Positions 48,490 to 58,609 are shown, numbered from the stretch's first letter. The stretch: 64,000 bases of DNA from Psychrobacter sp. BI730 (GCF_013414195.1 NZ_JAATTV010000015.1:34328-98327), one strand, 5' to 3'. A program made the numbers and translations. Notes: generated by a model from the sequence alone, not told the origin.

Positions 48490-49479
48490 CTAATGAGAGT
48501 AGTATTGCAATGCCATTTCTGTACCGAGTAAGCGCTCAACTAAAGCGCATAGTCTATCACTATATTTTGTGGCATGAAAAGTTAATGGCGGTCTAGTAAT
48601 GGTATTTTTCTTACTGGTTTTTTGTGACAGATTTTCTTGTTTTTCACTCATCAATGATGCAGATAAGTTGTTTGCAATCAATAGCTGTCTAACTCGTTCA
48701 GCAATCGCTTGACCAGAATCAATGACTTGTATTGATAGCTGCTGCTGTACAATCTCATCCAATAAGAATGTCTTAAAAAACGGATAATGTGTACATCCCA
48801 GCACTAACTGATCGACACCTTCATTAGCAAATATTCGTACCTGTTGACGTAATCTTTCAGCGGTCTCGTCTTGTTCTGACATACCTGCTTCTACCCAAGG
48901 TACCAGTTGCGGATCAAAATACTTAGTGACTACTGTGTTATTAGGTTGAGCAAAATTGACAATAACATCATTTAATAAGGTGCCATTCAACGTCGCTTTG
49001 GTTGCTAACACCGCTACATGAGCACTCTTACTGGCCAATACCGCAGGCTTTAATGCAGGGACAAGACCCACAATAGGTATATGTGGATAGCAGCGTCGAG
49101 CAGTATCTAGCGCATATGCTGAAGCACTGTTGCATGCAATAACTATTAGCTTACAGCCTTGCTGATGTAACCACTCTACGGCCTTTAGCGTTAGCGCTTC
49201 AATATCTTCACTGTCACGATTACCATAAGGTACATTTAATGTATCAGCATAATATACATAACGCTCAGTAGGCAGCTGCTGTGTTAAATGCAAATAAACA
49301 GACAAACCGCCAACACCAGAGTCAAACACGCCAATGGGCGCGCTACGGTTTTTATCGCTTACAACTGTGTTACCAGCATGTTTATTGACATCTACTAGAT
49401 CAATAGCTTTGAGACTCTGGTCAACAGATATATCAACACACGGTTTGAGCTTTCCGACTGTCTGGTTTTTGATATCCAT
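48490..49479 (-). CDS. murI: Glutamate racemase
   Basis: A 329-residue enzyme producing D-glutamate for peptidoglycan. The two catalytic cysteines are in IVIACNSASAYAL and LVLGCTHYPFF, with GVFDSGVGGLSV at the start of the conserved domain. Family length is about 265-285. The surplus consists of a polar 47-residue N-terminal extension and a polar insertion near residues 275-305 (SEKQENLSQKTSKKN). No other start codon lies between the ATG and the domain, so the extension is probably real. Confidence 0.9.
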   Translation of the reverse strand: MDIKNQTVGKLKPCVDISVDQSLKAIDLVDVNKHAGNTVVSDKNRSAPIGVFDSGVGGLSVYLHLTQQLPTERYVYYADTLNVPYGNRDSEDIEALTLKAVEWLHQQGCKLIVIACNSASAYALDTARRCYPHIPIVGLVPALKPAVLASKSAHVAVLATKATLNGTLLNDVIVNFAQPNNTVVTKYFDPQLVPWVEAGMSEQDETAERLRQQVRIFANEGVDQLVLGCTHYPFFKTFLLDEIVQQQLSIQVIDSGQAIAERVRQLLIANNLSASLMSEKQENLSQKTSKKNTITRPPLTFHATKYSDRLCALVERLLGTEMALQYYSH

Positions 49480-49688
49480 CTTTATGCTAATGCCATTATC
49501 ATATTATTCATCAATCTTATTACCCAGTTAAATGCGTTATATGTATATTGCGTGTGTGGCGTTACTCTACGTCAGCTATATATCAACTACCTTTATACGA
49601 TAGGAATTTTTCAAACCAATAGAATCAGGCGACATTATAAAATTATAGCATTCATCGGCATACAGCAATTAATAGATAAACATAATAC

Positions 49689-50480
49689 TTAATCAGTAGG
49701 CATCGATAATGAATAAGACTGGCCACCACTCTGTAGCGTCAATATCGCCTTGCCATTTTCTTCTGATAATGCTCCAATTTCAGTTAGGTGATAAAAAGTA
49801 TTGCGGCCGATAAGCGCGGTTAAACCATTTCTAACCATCATGTATGGGCGTACCTGTTCTGTCGATGCTAATTCCTGAGAATCTGCAACATCGCCAGCTG
49901 TACTCACTTGATTCGCTTGATTCGCTTGATTACTGTTATTGAAGTCGCTGTTATTAAAGTCGCTTTCATTAGAATCGCTCTTATTAGAATTATACGCCTT
50001 TAATACAATCGAATGCTCATCGTCTAAGCGAACCACATCTCCTGTCGTCGTTGTAAACTCCAACCAACTCATATCATCTTCATGGACAATACCAACATCA
50101 TTGATCAGAAGTGGTGCATCTTCAACTTGGATACGGATTTTCTGTACAGGGGTCTTGAGGAAGTACTCAGTAATGCCATTATTCTCTTCTTTCCATAGTA
50201 TCGTGGCAAACAAGCTGACCAGTGACTCACGGGTCATTTGTCCGCCTTCATGCCACCACTCTCCGTTTGCCTTGATAGTCAAATCCATATCAGCAATATC
50301 TTTAGGATGCCATTTTTCAAGCGGTGGTATTGCACGCCCTTCGCGAGTGCCTTTCGTAGACTTAATATACTGGCTTAGTGCATCCAAATTATCTAAGCTA
50401 TCTAAGCTAGAAGTCTTACTGGTCGGGGCTTCTGCTATTTTCTCATGGCTGTCTTCAACACTATTATTGTCGTTATTCAT
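49689..50480 (-). CDS. DUF1285 family protein
   Basis: A 263-residue protein. The conserved DUF1285 core begins at about residue 50 (PLEKWHPKDIADMDLTIKANGEWW) and continues with QMTRESLVSLFATILW, YFLKTPVQKIRIQVEDAP and a late NGLTALIGRNTFYHL. Between core halves (about 165-200) is an Asn/Ser/Gln-rich low-complexity stretch made of 5-residue tandem repeats. The function is unknown. AAGGGA precedes the ATG. Confidence 0.85.
   Translation of the reverse strand: MNNDNNSVEDSHEKIAEAPTSKTSSLDSLDNLDALSQYIKSTKGTREGRAIPPLEKWHPKDIADMDLTIKANGEWWHEGGQMTRESLVSLFATILWKEENNGITEYFLKTPVQKIRIQVEDAPLLINDVGIVHEDDMSWLEFTTTTGDVVRLDDEHSIVLKAYNSNKSDSNESDFNNSDFNNSNQANQANQVSTAGDVADSQELASTEQVRPYMMVRNGLTALIGRNTFYHLTEIGALSEENGKAILTLQSGGQSYSLSMPTD
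49910..49995 (-). repeat. Short tandem repeats inside the DUF1285 gene
   Basis: Four imperfect 15-base units (each encoding an N-x-S-D-type pentapeptide) lie next to three 9-base units containing cttgattcg. Both unit lengths are multiples of three, so changes in number keep the frame. Confidence 0.75.
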
Positions 50481-50884
50481 TATTAATCCCTTTATTTAGT
50501 ATTCAAAGTTTGGCTTATCTATTATTACTATAAATTTTTGTTTCAGGTATGATGAAACTTTATCGTTATAACAACCTCATTTTCTTAACATTACCTTAGC
50601 ATCGATACTCATAAATGCGTATCGTGTTTGTAGGACTTTTCTTTTATAATGAGTAACGATTTTTTATTGAAATGGTCAAGTGGGTGTTGTATTGATGACA
50701 CATCTTACGTTATGCGTTGATATTCTTAGATAAATTGGTATTAACCATGACGGGTCAATTGATGCCGCAAAGACAGTTTTATCGGGCAGCCATATGTCTG
50801 AGTGACGTTAGCGCCGCAAGTCTATTATTCAGTTGTTAAGCTAATGATGCCCTGAGATAAGCCACTAAAAGTTTAGGAGTAGGT
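50481..50884. other. 404-base divergent region (DUF1285 / ETF-QO)
   Basis: No gene seen. A TTGATA-N16-TATTAA pair at about 50717-50744 is a possible promoter for the ETF-QO gene. A short inverted repeat gatac...gtatc lies near 50604-50623. Confidence 0.4.
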
Positions 50885-52669
50885 ATGCAAGAGCAAGACA
50901 ATCAAACGCCAGTTATTGATGGTAATACTGTGAATGCTGACGCACCAGTAGCGACAGAGACCGCAACGCTAGATAAAGTAGAACCAGTCGTAGCGCCAGT
51001 TGCCGCGGAACCTGAAGTCGAACGCGAATCAATGGAGTTCGATGTCATCATTGTTGGCGGTGGACCTGCAGGTCTGTCTGCTGCCATACGTTTGCGTCAG
51101 CTCGCTATTGAAGCTGGTAATGATGAATTTATGGTTTGTGTGGTCGAAAAAGGCTCTGAGTTTGGTGCCCATACGTTGTCTGGTGCAGTCATCGAGCCAC
51201 GTGCTCTAAATGAGCTGATTCCTGACTGGAAAGAAAAAGGCGCACCGCTTAACGTGCCAGCGACAGAAGATCGTTTTTATTATCTAAACTCTGCCACACG
51301 CTCAACTAAAGTGCCTGACTCTTTGATTCCAGGTCCGATGCATAACGACGGCAACTATATTGTCTCGCTAGGTAATGTCGTTCGTTGGTTGGCCGTACAG
51401 GCAGAAGAGCTTGAAGTCATGATGTTCCCAGGCTTCCCTGCCGATGACATCTTATACAATGACGACGGTTCGGTCAGAGGTGTGTTAACTGGTGATATGG
51501 GTGTAGCCGCCAATGGTGAAGCCAAGCCGAGCTTTGAGCCTGGTTATGAGCTTCTTGCCAAATACACTATTTTTGCCGAAGGTAGCCGTGGGCATTTAGG
51601 CAAACGCTTAATCAGCCGTTTTGATCTAGATAAAGATTCTGATCCTCAGCATTATGGTATCGGTCTAAAAGAGCTATGGGAAGTTGAGCCTGAAAAGCAT
51701 GAGCAAGGCGTTGTCATGCATGGTCTTGGCTGGCCATTGACTGAAACTGGCTCTACTGGTGGCTGGTGGTTATACTTTGATGAAAACAACCAAGTAAGCT
51801 TTGGTCTTGTGGCGGATTTGTCTTACCACAACCCTTACATGTCTCCATTCGATGAAATGCAGCGCTTGAAAACGCACCCTGTTATCAAAAATGTTTTAGA
51901 AGGCGGTAAGCGCATCTCTTACGGCGCACGTGCGTTGACCAAAGGTGGTCTAAACTCATTACCGAAGTTCACCTTCCCAGGTGGCGTGTTGGTAGGTGAT
52001 GACGCTGGTTTCTTAAACCCAGCAAAAATCAAAGGTACGCATACCTCGATGAAGTCAGGCATGCTCGCAGCCGAAGCTATCTTTGAGGCGCTACAAGCTG
52101 AACGTCAGCATGATGAAGTGGTTGCTTATAGTACAATGTACAAAGAGTCATGGTTGTATCAAGATAACTATGAGTCGCGCAACTTTTCACCGGCGATTCA
52201 CCGTATGGGTCTGTTCATGGGCGGCGCTTTCACCTTTATCGAGCACAACTTGTTAAAAGGTAAAATGCCATTCACTTTGCATGACAATATCCCAGATTAC
52301 GATCAGTTGGAGCGTGCTAATCATGCTTATCAACCAACTTATCTTAAGCCTGATGGTAAGTTGGTATTTGATAAATTGTCGTCGGTATTTATCTCTAACA
52401 CCAACCATGCAGAAGATCAGCCAACGCATCTAAAACTTACTGATCCAACGGTACCTATCTCAATCAACCTACCGTTGTACGCTGAGCCTGCACGTTTATA
52501 CTGCCCAGCGGGTGTGTATGAAGTGGTCAAAGACGCTGAAGGTGCTAAGTTTGTCATCAATGCGCAGAACTGTGTGCATTGTAAGACCTGTGATATCAAA
52601 GACCCTTCACAGAACATCACCTGGGTAACGCCAGAAGGTGGCGGTGGTCCTAACTACCCAAACATGTAA
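50885..52669 (+). CDS. Electron transfer flavoprotein-ubiquinone oxidoreductase
   Basis: A 594-residue inner-membrane-associated flavoprotein that passes electrons from ETF to ubiquinone. FAD motif VIIVGGGPAGLSAAIRL begins near residue 52. GMLAAEAIFEAL and the C-terminal 4Fe-4S site (YCPAGVYE, NCVHCKTCDIKDP) are typical. An acidic 45-residue extension precedes the FAD motif. A strong AGGAG before the ATG at 50885 supports the long start. It is functionally linked to fadBA at 7-10 kb. No ETF subunit genes are adjacent. Confidence 0.93.
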   Translation: MQEQDNQTPVIDGNTVNADAPVATETATLDKVEPVVAPVAAEPEVERESMEFDVIIVGGGPAGLSAAIRLRQLAIEAGNDEFMVCVVEKGSEFGAHTLSGAVIEPRALNELIPDWKEKGAPLNVPATEDRFYYLNSATRSTKVPDSLIPGPMHNDGNYIVSLGNVVRWLAVQAEELEVMMFPGFPADDILYNDDGSVRGVLTGDMGVAANGEAKPSFEPGYELLAKYTIFAEGSRGHLGKRLISRFDLDKDSDPQHYGIGLKELWEVEPEKHEQGVVMHGLGWPLTETGSTGGWWLYFDENNQVSFGLVADLSYHNPYMSPFDEMQRLKTHPVIKNVLEGGKRISYGARALTKGGLNSLPKFTFPGGVLVGDDAGFLNPAKIKGTHTSMKSGMLAAEAIFEALQAERQHDEVVAYSTMYKESWLYQDNYESRNFSPAIHRMGLFMGGAFTFIEHNLLKGKMPFTLHDNIPDYDQLERANHAYQPTYLKPDGKLVFDKLSSVFISNTNHAEDQPTHLKLTDPTVPISINLPLYAEPARLYCPAGVYEVVKDAEGAKFVINAQNCVHCKTCDIKDPSQNITWVTPEGGGGPNYPNM

Positions 52670-52727
52670 ATCAGGATAATTCTGATTTGAGCTGGTACAG
52701 TTAATATCGTTAAAACTGTACTCCAAT

Positions 52728-52769
52728 GAAAACCGCCCTTCTCTGCATAAGAGTCGGGCGGTTTTTTAA
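52728..52769 (+). terminator. Terminator after ETF-QO gene
   Basis: aaaccgccc and gggcggttt arms with a loop of about 18 bases and a T6 run. Confidence 0.9.
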
Positions 52770-52805
52770 TGCTTAGAACAAGCAACTTTTACTAATCGAT
52801 GCTGC

Positions 52806-54302
52806 TTAGTCCGTCCAAGCGTCACGGTTAGCTTCATCTCTAAGTTTTACAAAGTTATCAGGATCAAACTTAATCTGATCCCCTGTTTTACCCTCTTTTA
52901 CCTGACGCTCATAGTCACGCAGTATTCTTAGCGCTACAGGAGATAAGAGCAAGATGGCCACTAAGTTGACCAAGGCCATCAGACCCATAGACAAGTCAGC
53001 GAAGTTCCATATAGCAGGTAAACTAGCAACAGAGCCGATAAATACCATACCTAATACTAGGAAGCGGAAAACCATAATCATTACTTTGGCATTTTTGGCA
53101 CCAGAGATAAATTCAAGATTTGACTCACCGTAGCTATAGTTGGCGATAATAGACGTAAATGAGAAGAAGAAAATCGCAATCGCCACAAACACAACACCTA
53201 GGTCACCCACATACTGTGATAAGGCTAGCTGGGTTAACTGAATACCTTCTTGCTCGACATTAGGGTCGACCACGCCAGACAAGATAATAATCGACGCCGT
53301 CGCGGTACAAATGATAAGGGTATCCATAAATACACCTAGCATCTGCATAAAACCCTGCACTGCTGGATGATCTGGATGACTCTTTGCCGTTGCTGCAGCA
53401 TTCGGCGCTGAACCCATACCTGCTTCGTTAGAGAACAAACCACGTTTGATACCGTTAATCATTGCCTGCGCAATACCATAACCAATGACACCGCCTGCCG
53501 CTTGTTCAAAGCCAAATGCTGATTTTACAATCAACGCGATCGCTGCTGGGAATTGACTAAAATTAGTCACGATAATAAATAGCGCTAGCAAGATGTACAA
53601 AATGGCCATCACTGGTACGATTTTACCCGCGATACGAGCTACTGAGCGCAAACCACCAAATACCACTGGCGCTACCAGTACTACCAGTACCAAACCTGTC
53701 ATCCACGTTGGCACACCAAAGGCTTCATTGGTTGCTTGAGCGATGGTGTTGGATTGTACGCCATTGAATGCCAAACCAAAAGCCACTAACAAACATAATG
53801 AGAAAAACACGGCAAGCCAGCGTTTGCCTAGGCCTTTTTCGATGTAATAAGCAGGGCCACCGCGGTACACATTATCATTGTGCGGTACTTTGTAGGCCTG
53901 TGCTAAGGTTGACTCGATAAAGCTGGTCGACATACCGACCAGTGCCGTCATCCACATCCAGAATACAGCACCTGGTCCACCTAGATAGATGGCAATTGCC
54001 ACACCTGCCAAGTTACCAGTACCAACACGGGCTGCCAGTGACGTCATCAATGCTTCAAACGAGCTAATACCACCATCTTTGCGTCCTTGATTGGACACGC
54101 GTAGCAACTTCCACATATGACCAAAATGACGAAACTGAATAAAACGTGTCACGACGGTGAAGTAAAGACCCGCACCAATTAGTAAGAACATCAGTAATCC
54201 ATACCAAGGGTTGCTAGCAATCAGCCAGTCATTGTTACCCCAGATAATACCGACACCATAATTTACGATGTTATTAAACCAACCTACTATCCCTTCGTTC
54301 AT
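52806..54302 (-). CDS. AGCS-family sodium/alanine symporter
   Basis: A 498-residue inner-membrane carrier with about ten helices. Signature segments include GPGAVFWMWMTALVGMSTSFIEST, the GGPAYYIEKGLG motif, and NEAGMGSAPNAAATAKSHPDHPAVQG. Members carry alanine or glycine together with sodium. GGAG lies upstream of the ATG. It is a single-gene unit and converges on ETF-QO. Confidence 0.92.
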   Translation of the reverse strand: MNEGIVGWFNNIVNYGVGIIWGNNDWLIASNPWYGLLMFLLIGAGLYFTVVTRFIQFRHFGHMWKLLRVSNQGRKDGGISSFEALMTSLAARVGTGNLAGVAIAIYLGGPGAVFWMWMTALVGMSTSFIESTLAQAYKVPHNDNVYRGGPAYYIEKGLGKRWLAVFFSLCLLVAFGLAFNGVQSNTIAQATNEAFGVPTWMTGLVLVVLVAPVVFGGLRSVARIAGKIVPVMAILYILLALFIIVTNFSQFPAAIALIVKSAFGFEQAAGGVIGYGIAQAMINGIKRGLFSNEAGMGSAPNAAATAKSHPDHPAVQGFMQMLGVFMDTLIICTATASIIILSGVVDPNVEQEGIQLTQLALSQYVGDLGVVFVAIAIFFFSFTSIIANYSYGESNLEFISGAKNAKVMIMVFRFLVLGMVFIGSVASLPAIWNFADLSMGLMALVNLVAILLLSPVALRILRDYERQVKEGKTGDQIKFDPDNFVKLRDEANRDAWTD

Positions 54303-55056
54303 ATGGGCTCCTTATTCATTCTTTATACGCGTTACTTAAATTTCATATCGATATCATATTTTGATTGCCATGGACTATAAAAGCCTCTGCACAAAATACC
54401 TGATACCAAAAAGACCCGTGCATGATATAGATATTGAGCGACATATGACCATCACGTTTGCTTATCGAATTCATATAACTATTTTCAAAATAAATAATGC
54501 TTATGTTTCATCTTATATAGAATAGATTAAGTGATAATTTAATCGCACAAACTACACGGTTGCCGTACCATTTCCGTAACGTCGGGTTTTTCATTGAAGG
54601 CTAAGCAAACTAATTTTTAGTAATTTACTTATTATTTATGCGCAGTAGTTTGCAATTATCTTTATTAAACCGTGCTAATATGAATTCTATATCCGTTTAG
54701 ACTGTTTTATGGTTATCGAAGCTATCAAGCAGTACAACAGGTTAGCGCGTTAAAAAGATTAAAACTCTTGTCAGGAAGACGAGATTGTTAAAAAGACACT
54801 GGATAGTCCACCCTTCTGTCTTCCTCAAGAAACGTTATTTTTGCCATTCGATGGTTTAGGTCAATACGATGCTTAAATAGTTAACTACTTTTATTTGAAG
54901 TAGAGAATTACCGAGCATTAAACGTACTATCACGCATCATCATTTTCACTATATAAAGCAGTACCTGACTATTTTTTATACTTTTCGTGGTAAGAAATAA
55001 TCGCAGTTCTTTTTATATGGTTGATATTTTTTAGGTAAGACAAAAGGAGTTGTCCT
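54303..55056. other. 754-base divergent region (AGCS symporter / DUF4212)
   Basis: AT-rich. No gene supported. The inverted repeat aggaagac (54773-54780) / gtcttcct (54818-54825) is perfect, with a 37-base spacer. The region should contain promoters of both transporters. Confidence 0.4.
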
Positions 55057-55317
55057 ATGGAAAACCACAACGATCCATCTGGATATTGGCGCGCCAATAT
55101 TCGTCTCATTCTCGGCAGCTTGGTTGTTTGGGCGCTATGCTCATATGGCTTTGGTATCTTGTTTCGTCCATTGTTAGCTGGTATCAAAATCGGTGGTACT
55201 GATCTGGGCTTTTGGTTTGCTCAGCAAGGATCCATTGGTATATTTATCATCCTAATTTTCTTTTACGCTTGGCGTATGAATAAGTTAGACAAACAATATG
55301 GCGTAGACGAGGAATAG
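55057..55317 (+). CDS. DUF4212 small subunit of sodium/solute symporter
   Basis: An 86-residue membrane protein with two helices (IRLILGSLVVWALCSYGFGILF and GFWFAQQGSIGIFIILIFFYAWRM), preceded by a short polar YWRAN segment. This is the small partner of the two-gene solute/sodium symporters (VC_2705 type). AAGGAG precedes the ATG. The next gene begins 4 bases after its stop, and its binding site GAGGA overlaps the end of this gene. Confidence 0.92.
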   Translation: MENHNDPSGYWRANIRLILGSLVVWALCSYGFGILFRPLLAGIKIGGTDLGFWFAQQGSIGIFIILIFFYAWRMNKLDKQYGVDEE

Positions 55318-55321
55318 CCCC

Positions 55322-57190
55322 ATGAGTCAATTTGTAATTAATCTTATTTTTGTGGGTCTATCCTTCGCTCTCTATTTCGGTATCGCGATTTGGGCTCGTG
55401 CTGGTTCAACCAGTGAATTTTATGTTGCTGGTGGTGGTGTCCATCCGGTCGTTAACGGTATGGCAACAGCTGCTGACTGGATGAGTGCGGCGTCATTTAT
55501 CTCAATGGCAGGTCTTATTGCTGCTAGTGGTTATGGCGCTTCTACCTATTTGATGGGTTGGACTGGCGGTTACGTTCTGCTAGCGATGCTTTTAGCGCCT
55601 TATTTACGTAAGTTCGGTAAGTTCACGGTTCCTGATTTTATCGGCGATCGTTTTTACTCAAAAACGGCTGCTATGATTGCTGTGGTCTGTTTGATTACCG
55701 CATCGACCACTTACGTTATCGGTCAGATGACCGGTGCTGGTGTTGCATTCTCGCGCTTCTTAGAAGTTGAGAGTAGTACTGGTCTTATCATTGCGGCTAT
55801 TGTTGTCTTCTTCTATGCCGTACTTGGTGGTATGAAAGGGATTACCTATACGCAGGTTGCACAGTATGTGGTTCTGATGATTGCCTATACTATTCCTGCT
55901 GTCTTTATTTCACTTGAGTTGACCGGTAACCCGATTCCAGGCCTTGGTTTGTTTTCAAACCATGTCGAGTCAGGTGTCCCTATTTTGACTAAGCTTAACC
56001 AAGTTGTGACTGACTTAGGATTTGCCTCTTATACGGCTGATGTTCCTAACAAGCTAAACATGGTGCTATTTACCTTGACGCTAATGATCGGTACAGCAGG
56101 TCTACCACACGTTATCATTCGTTTTTTCACTGTACCTAAAGTGGCTGATGCACGTTGGACAGCAGGTTGGACACTGGTATTTATCTCGCTACTATACTTT
56201 ACTGCTCCAGCAGTAGGTGCCATGGCTCGTCTAAACCTAATTGACACCGTTTACCCACAAGGGGTTGCAGAAGCGCCTCTAGAATATGATCAACGTCCAG
56301 ACTGGATGATGACATGGGAAGAAACAGGTCTTATCAAGTATAACGATCTAAACAATGATGGTCGTATTCAGTTGTACAGTGATAGTGGGTTAGGTGCTGC
56401 TCAGATCGCCCTCAATACTGCTCAAACTGACGGTGGCGATGTTGCTGCAGCAACTGCAGCGGTAGAAACCGCTCGTATTGCACATGATGCAGAGCTTGAT
56501 GGTCGTTTTGCTAACGCTGGATGGGCAGGTAACGAGCTTGATGTTAACGCTGATATCTTAGTTCTAGCGAATCCAGAAATTGCACAGCTTCCACCATGGG
56601 TTATTGGTCTGATTGCTGCAGGTGGTTTGGCAGCAGCACTATCAACCGCTGCAGGCCTACTGCTCGCAATTTCATCAGCCATCAGTCATGACTTGATCAA
56701 ACGTAACTTAAACCCAAATATCACTGATAAACAAGAGCTAAAATATGCTCGTATCACTATGGGTGTGGCGATTGTAGTAGCAACTTACTTAGGTATGAAT
56801 CCGCCAGGGTTTGCCGCACAGGTCGTAGCACTGGCCTTCGGTATTGCTGCCTCTTCATTGTTCCCTGTGTTAATGATGGGTATTTTCTCTAAACGCATCA
56901 ACAATCTTGGCGCTATTGCAGGTATGTTGACTGGTTTAATAGTCGTTCTTGTCTATATCTTTATGTTCAAAGGTTGGTTCTTCATCAGTGGTACAGCGAA
57001 CTTCCCTGATACTGAAGAGTACTGGTTATTTGGTATCTCACCACTATCATTTGGTGCAGTTGGTGCATTGCTTAACTTCATCGTAGCATTCGCTGTATCT
57101 TATGCTACTGCGCCACCACCAGCACATATTCAAGAGCTGGTTGAGAGCGTACGTTCTCCACGTGGCGCTGGCGGTGCGGTCGACCACTAA
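55322..57190 (+). CDS. Sodium/solute symporter large subunit (VC_2705 type, acetate/pyruvate-permease-like)
   Basis: A 622-residue SSS-family carrier with some 13 helices. Family motifs: STSEFYVAGGGVHPVVNGMATAADWMSAASF near the N-terminus and GLAAALSTAAGLLLAISSAISHDL. The substrate is inferred to be a short monocarboxylate such as acetate. A long soluble loop (about 320-415) interrupts the helices and contains DLNNDGRI, an EF-hand-like calcium-loop pattern. Translation is coupled to the DUF4212 gene. Confidence 0.9.
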   Translation: MSQFVINLIFVGLSFALYFGIAIWARAGSTSEFYVAGGGVHPVVNGMATAADWMSAASFISMAGLIAASGYGASTYLMGWTGGYVLLAMLLAPYLRKFGKFTVPDFIGDRFYSKTAAMIAVVCLITASTTYVIGQMTGAGVAFSRFLEVESSTGLIIAAIVVFFYAVLGGMKGITYTQVAQYVVLMIAYTIPAVFISLELTGNPIPGLGLFSNHVESGVPILTKLNQVVTDLGFASYTADVPNKLNMVLFTLTLMIGTAGLPHVIIRFFTVPKVADARWTAGWTLVFISLLYFTAPAVGAMARLNLIDTVYPQGVAEAPLEYDQRPDWMMTWEETGLIKYNDLNNDGRIQLYSDSGLGAAQIALNTAQTDGGDVAAATAAVETARIAHDAELDGRFANAGWAGNELDVNADILVLANPEIAQLPPWVIGLIAAGGLAAALSTAAGLLLAISSAISHDLIKRNLNPNITDKQELKYARITMGVAIVVATYLGMNPPGFAAQVVALAFGIAASSLFPVLMMGIFSKRINNLGAIAGMLTGLIVVLVYIFMFKGWFFISGTANFPDTEEYWLFGISPLSFGAVGALLNFIVAFAVSYATAPPPAHIQELVESVRSPRGAGGAVDH

Positions 57191-57221
57191 GCTCACAACT
57201 GAGGATATATCTTCTGTTACT

Positions 57222-57265
57222 ATATATCACTCACAGGCAGTAGCTGCTTGTGGGTGATTTTTTTA
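57222..57265 (+). terminator. Terminator after symporter operon
   Basis: atcactcacaggca and tgcttgtgggtgat arms, mostly paired, followed by a T7 run. Confidence 0.85.
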
Positions 57266-57351
57266 TCCTATAGCTATAATAACTAAATTTTAGATTTTTA
57301 CTTTATCTAAGAGGTTCAATTAGACACATCTAACGCATTAAGGAATATTTT

Positions 57352-57900
57352 ATGCTTTTTGAGTTTATCGCTACCATCGCTGCCGCATTTGGTATGGCTG
57401 GACTAGCACTTATCATAACTCACCTCAGCAAACTGGCAGGCAAACGTGCACCTAAATGGCTGATTCCCTTATTTGCTGCTATTGGGATGTTTGCATTCCA
57501 GATAAACCAGGAATACAGCTGGTATGGTCAACAAGTGCGAGATCTGCCAGAAGGCGTAGAAGTTGTCAAAACAGCAGAAAGCAAGGAATGGTTCCGCCCA
57601 TGGTCTTATGCTAAACCACAAATATTACGTTTTATCGCTGCTGATACTGGAAATGCTAGTGTGCAAGTAGACAACCCAAATATATATTTATTCAATTTAT
57701 ATTTATTTGAAAGACGAAGAAGTGTAGAGAAAGTTCCACAAGTTATCGATTGCAGTGTTCCTGCGCGTGCAGACTACGTAATACCAGAAAAAGGTAACAC
57801 ACTGACGGTGAATGAACATGTTAAACAGACCACTGCGTGGCGAGAGCTGACTACAGACGATCCTTTATTTATCAAAATCTGTACTGATGAAATCGTCTGA
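57352..57900 (+). CDS. Hypothetical membrane-anchored protein
   Basis: A 182-residue protein, family not recognised. Two hydrophobic helices (about 4-28 and 36-52) are followed by a soluble part with EVVKTAESKEWFRPWSYAKPQI, a FERRRSVEKVPQVIDC segment and a C-terminal domain with few charged clusters. Two cysteines (ID-C and KI-C) could pair if it is periplasmic. AAGGA precedes the start. It is a single-gene unit. Confidence 0.7.
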   Translation: MLFEFIATIAAAFGMAGLALIITHLSKLAGKRAPKWLIPLFAAIGMFAFQINQEYSWYGQQVRDLPEGVEVVKTAESKEWFRPWSYAKPQILRFIAADTGNASVQVDNPNIYLFNLYLFERRRSVEKVPQVIDCSVPARADYVIPEKGNTLTVNEHVKQTTAWRELTTDDPLFIKICTDEIV

Positions 57901-57963
57901 TCCTATAACGCTTAGTACGGTTATGATTATGCTGGTTCATTAAATACTGACATCCAGTTGCTT

Positions 57964-58569
57964 TTAATAGCGTTGAGAAGCGGCTGAATAAGTATGCTTT
58001 GAATTAGCTCCTAGCAATAGCCCAGCGCACAAGCCACCAAAATGTGCCGCAAATGAGATACCTTGTTGCGGCATCAATCCTTGCTTAATGGTCAGCCAAT
58101 AACCAGTCCCCATAACAATACAAGCAATCAGATAACCCCAACGCCGCGCAAATATAGCTCCGCCTATCATATAACCTAACATTGCAAAACAAAGCCCTGA
58201 TGCGCCGATATGGATAGAAGATGGCGACCCGATAACCCAAGTGACCAGTCCTGAGGCGACCACCAGTTTAATTACCGTGCGATAAGCATTCTTCTCAAAC
58301 AGTCCAAACAAAAACAAAATCTGTAATAGCGTCACCGTATTGCCAGTCAAATGCGACAAATTGCCATGCATGGTCCATGAAGCAAATACCCCTATCATAC
58401 TACCCACATCTAAAGCACGCGGTACAATACCAAAGATATTCCACAGTCCAAATAAGGCCACTTCATTTAGAAAAAACATACCCCACATCGGTATAAGTAC
58501 AAAAGCATATAGTCCGATGACCTGCTTTATTCGTACGACAATTAAGTGAAGCAACTGCTGCCAATTCAT
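57964..58569 (-). CDS. Rhomboid-family intramembrane serine protease
   Basis: A 201-residue protein with six helices. The catalytic dyad is S124 in HIGASGLCFAMLGY and H176 in ISFAAHFGGLCAGLL. HGNLSHLTGNTVTLL near residue 68 is the conserved H-N-x3-N-like segment of the family. AGGATGG precedes the ATG. The substrate is unknown. Confidence 0.88.
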   Translation of the reverse strand: MNWQQLLHLIVVRIKQVIGLYAFVLIPMWGMFFLNEVALFGLWNIFGIVPRALDVGSMIGVFASWTMHGNLSHLTGNTVTLLQILFLFGLFEKNAYRTVIKLVVASGLVTWVIGSPSSIHIGASGLCFAMLGYMIGGAIFARRWGYLIACIVMGTGYWLTIKQGLMPQQGISFAAHFGGLCAGLLLGANSKHTYSAASQRY

Positions 58570-58609
58570 ATACCATCCTATCCTTATTATCTAAATTTTT
58601 TATGCCTAT

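Noticed and set aside
49910..49995. CRISPR-like array
   Set aside because: The repeats are 9 and 15 bases, contiguous, in frame and without spacers. They are a coding microsatellite. No CRISPR array was seen elsewhere in the window.
54773..54825. Inverted repeat aggaagac/gtcttcct as an operator
   Set aside because: The arms are 37 bases apart with no nearby promoter-like motif. It may be chance in a long AT-rich gap.
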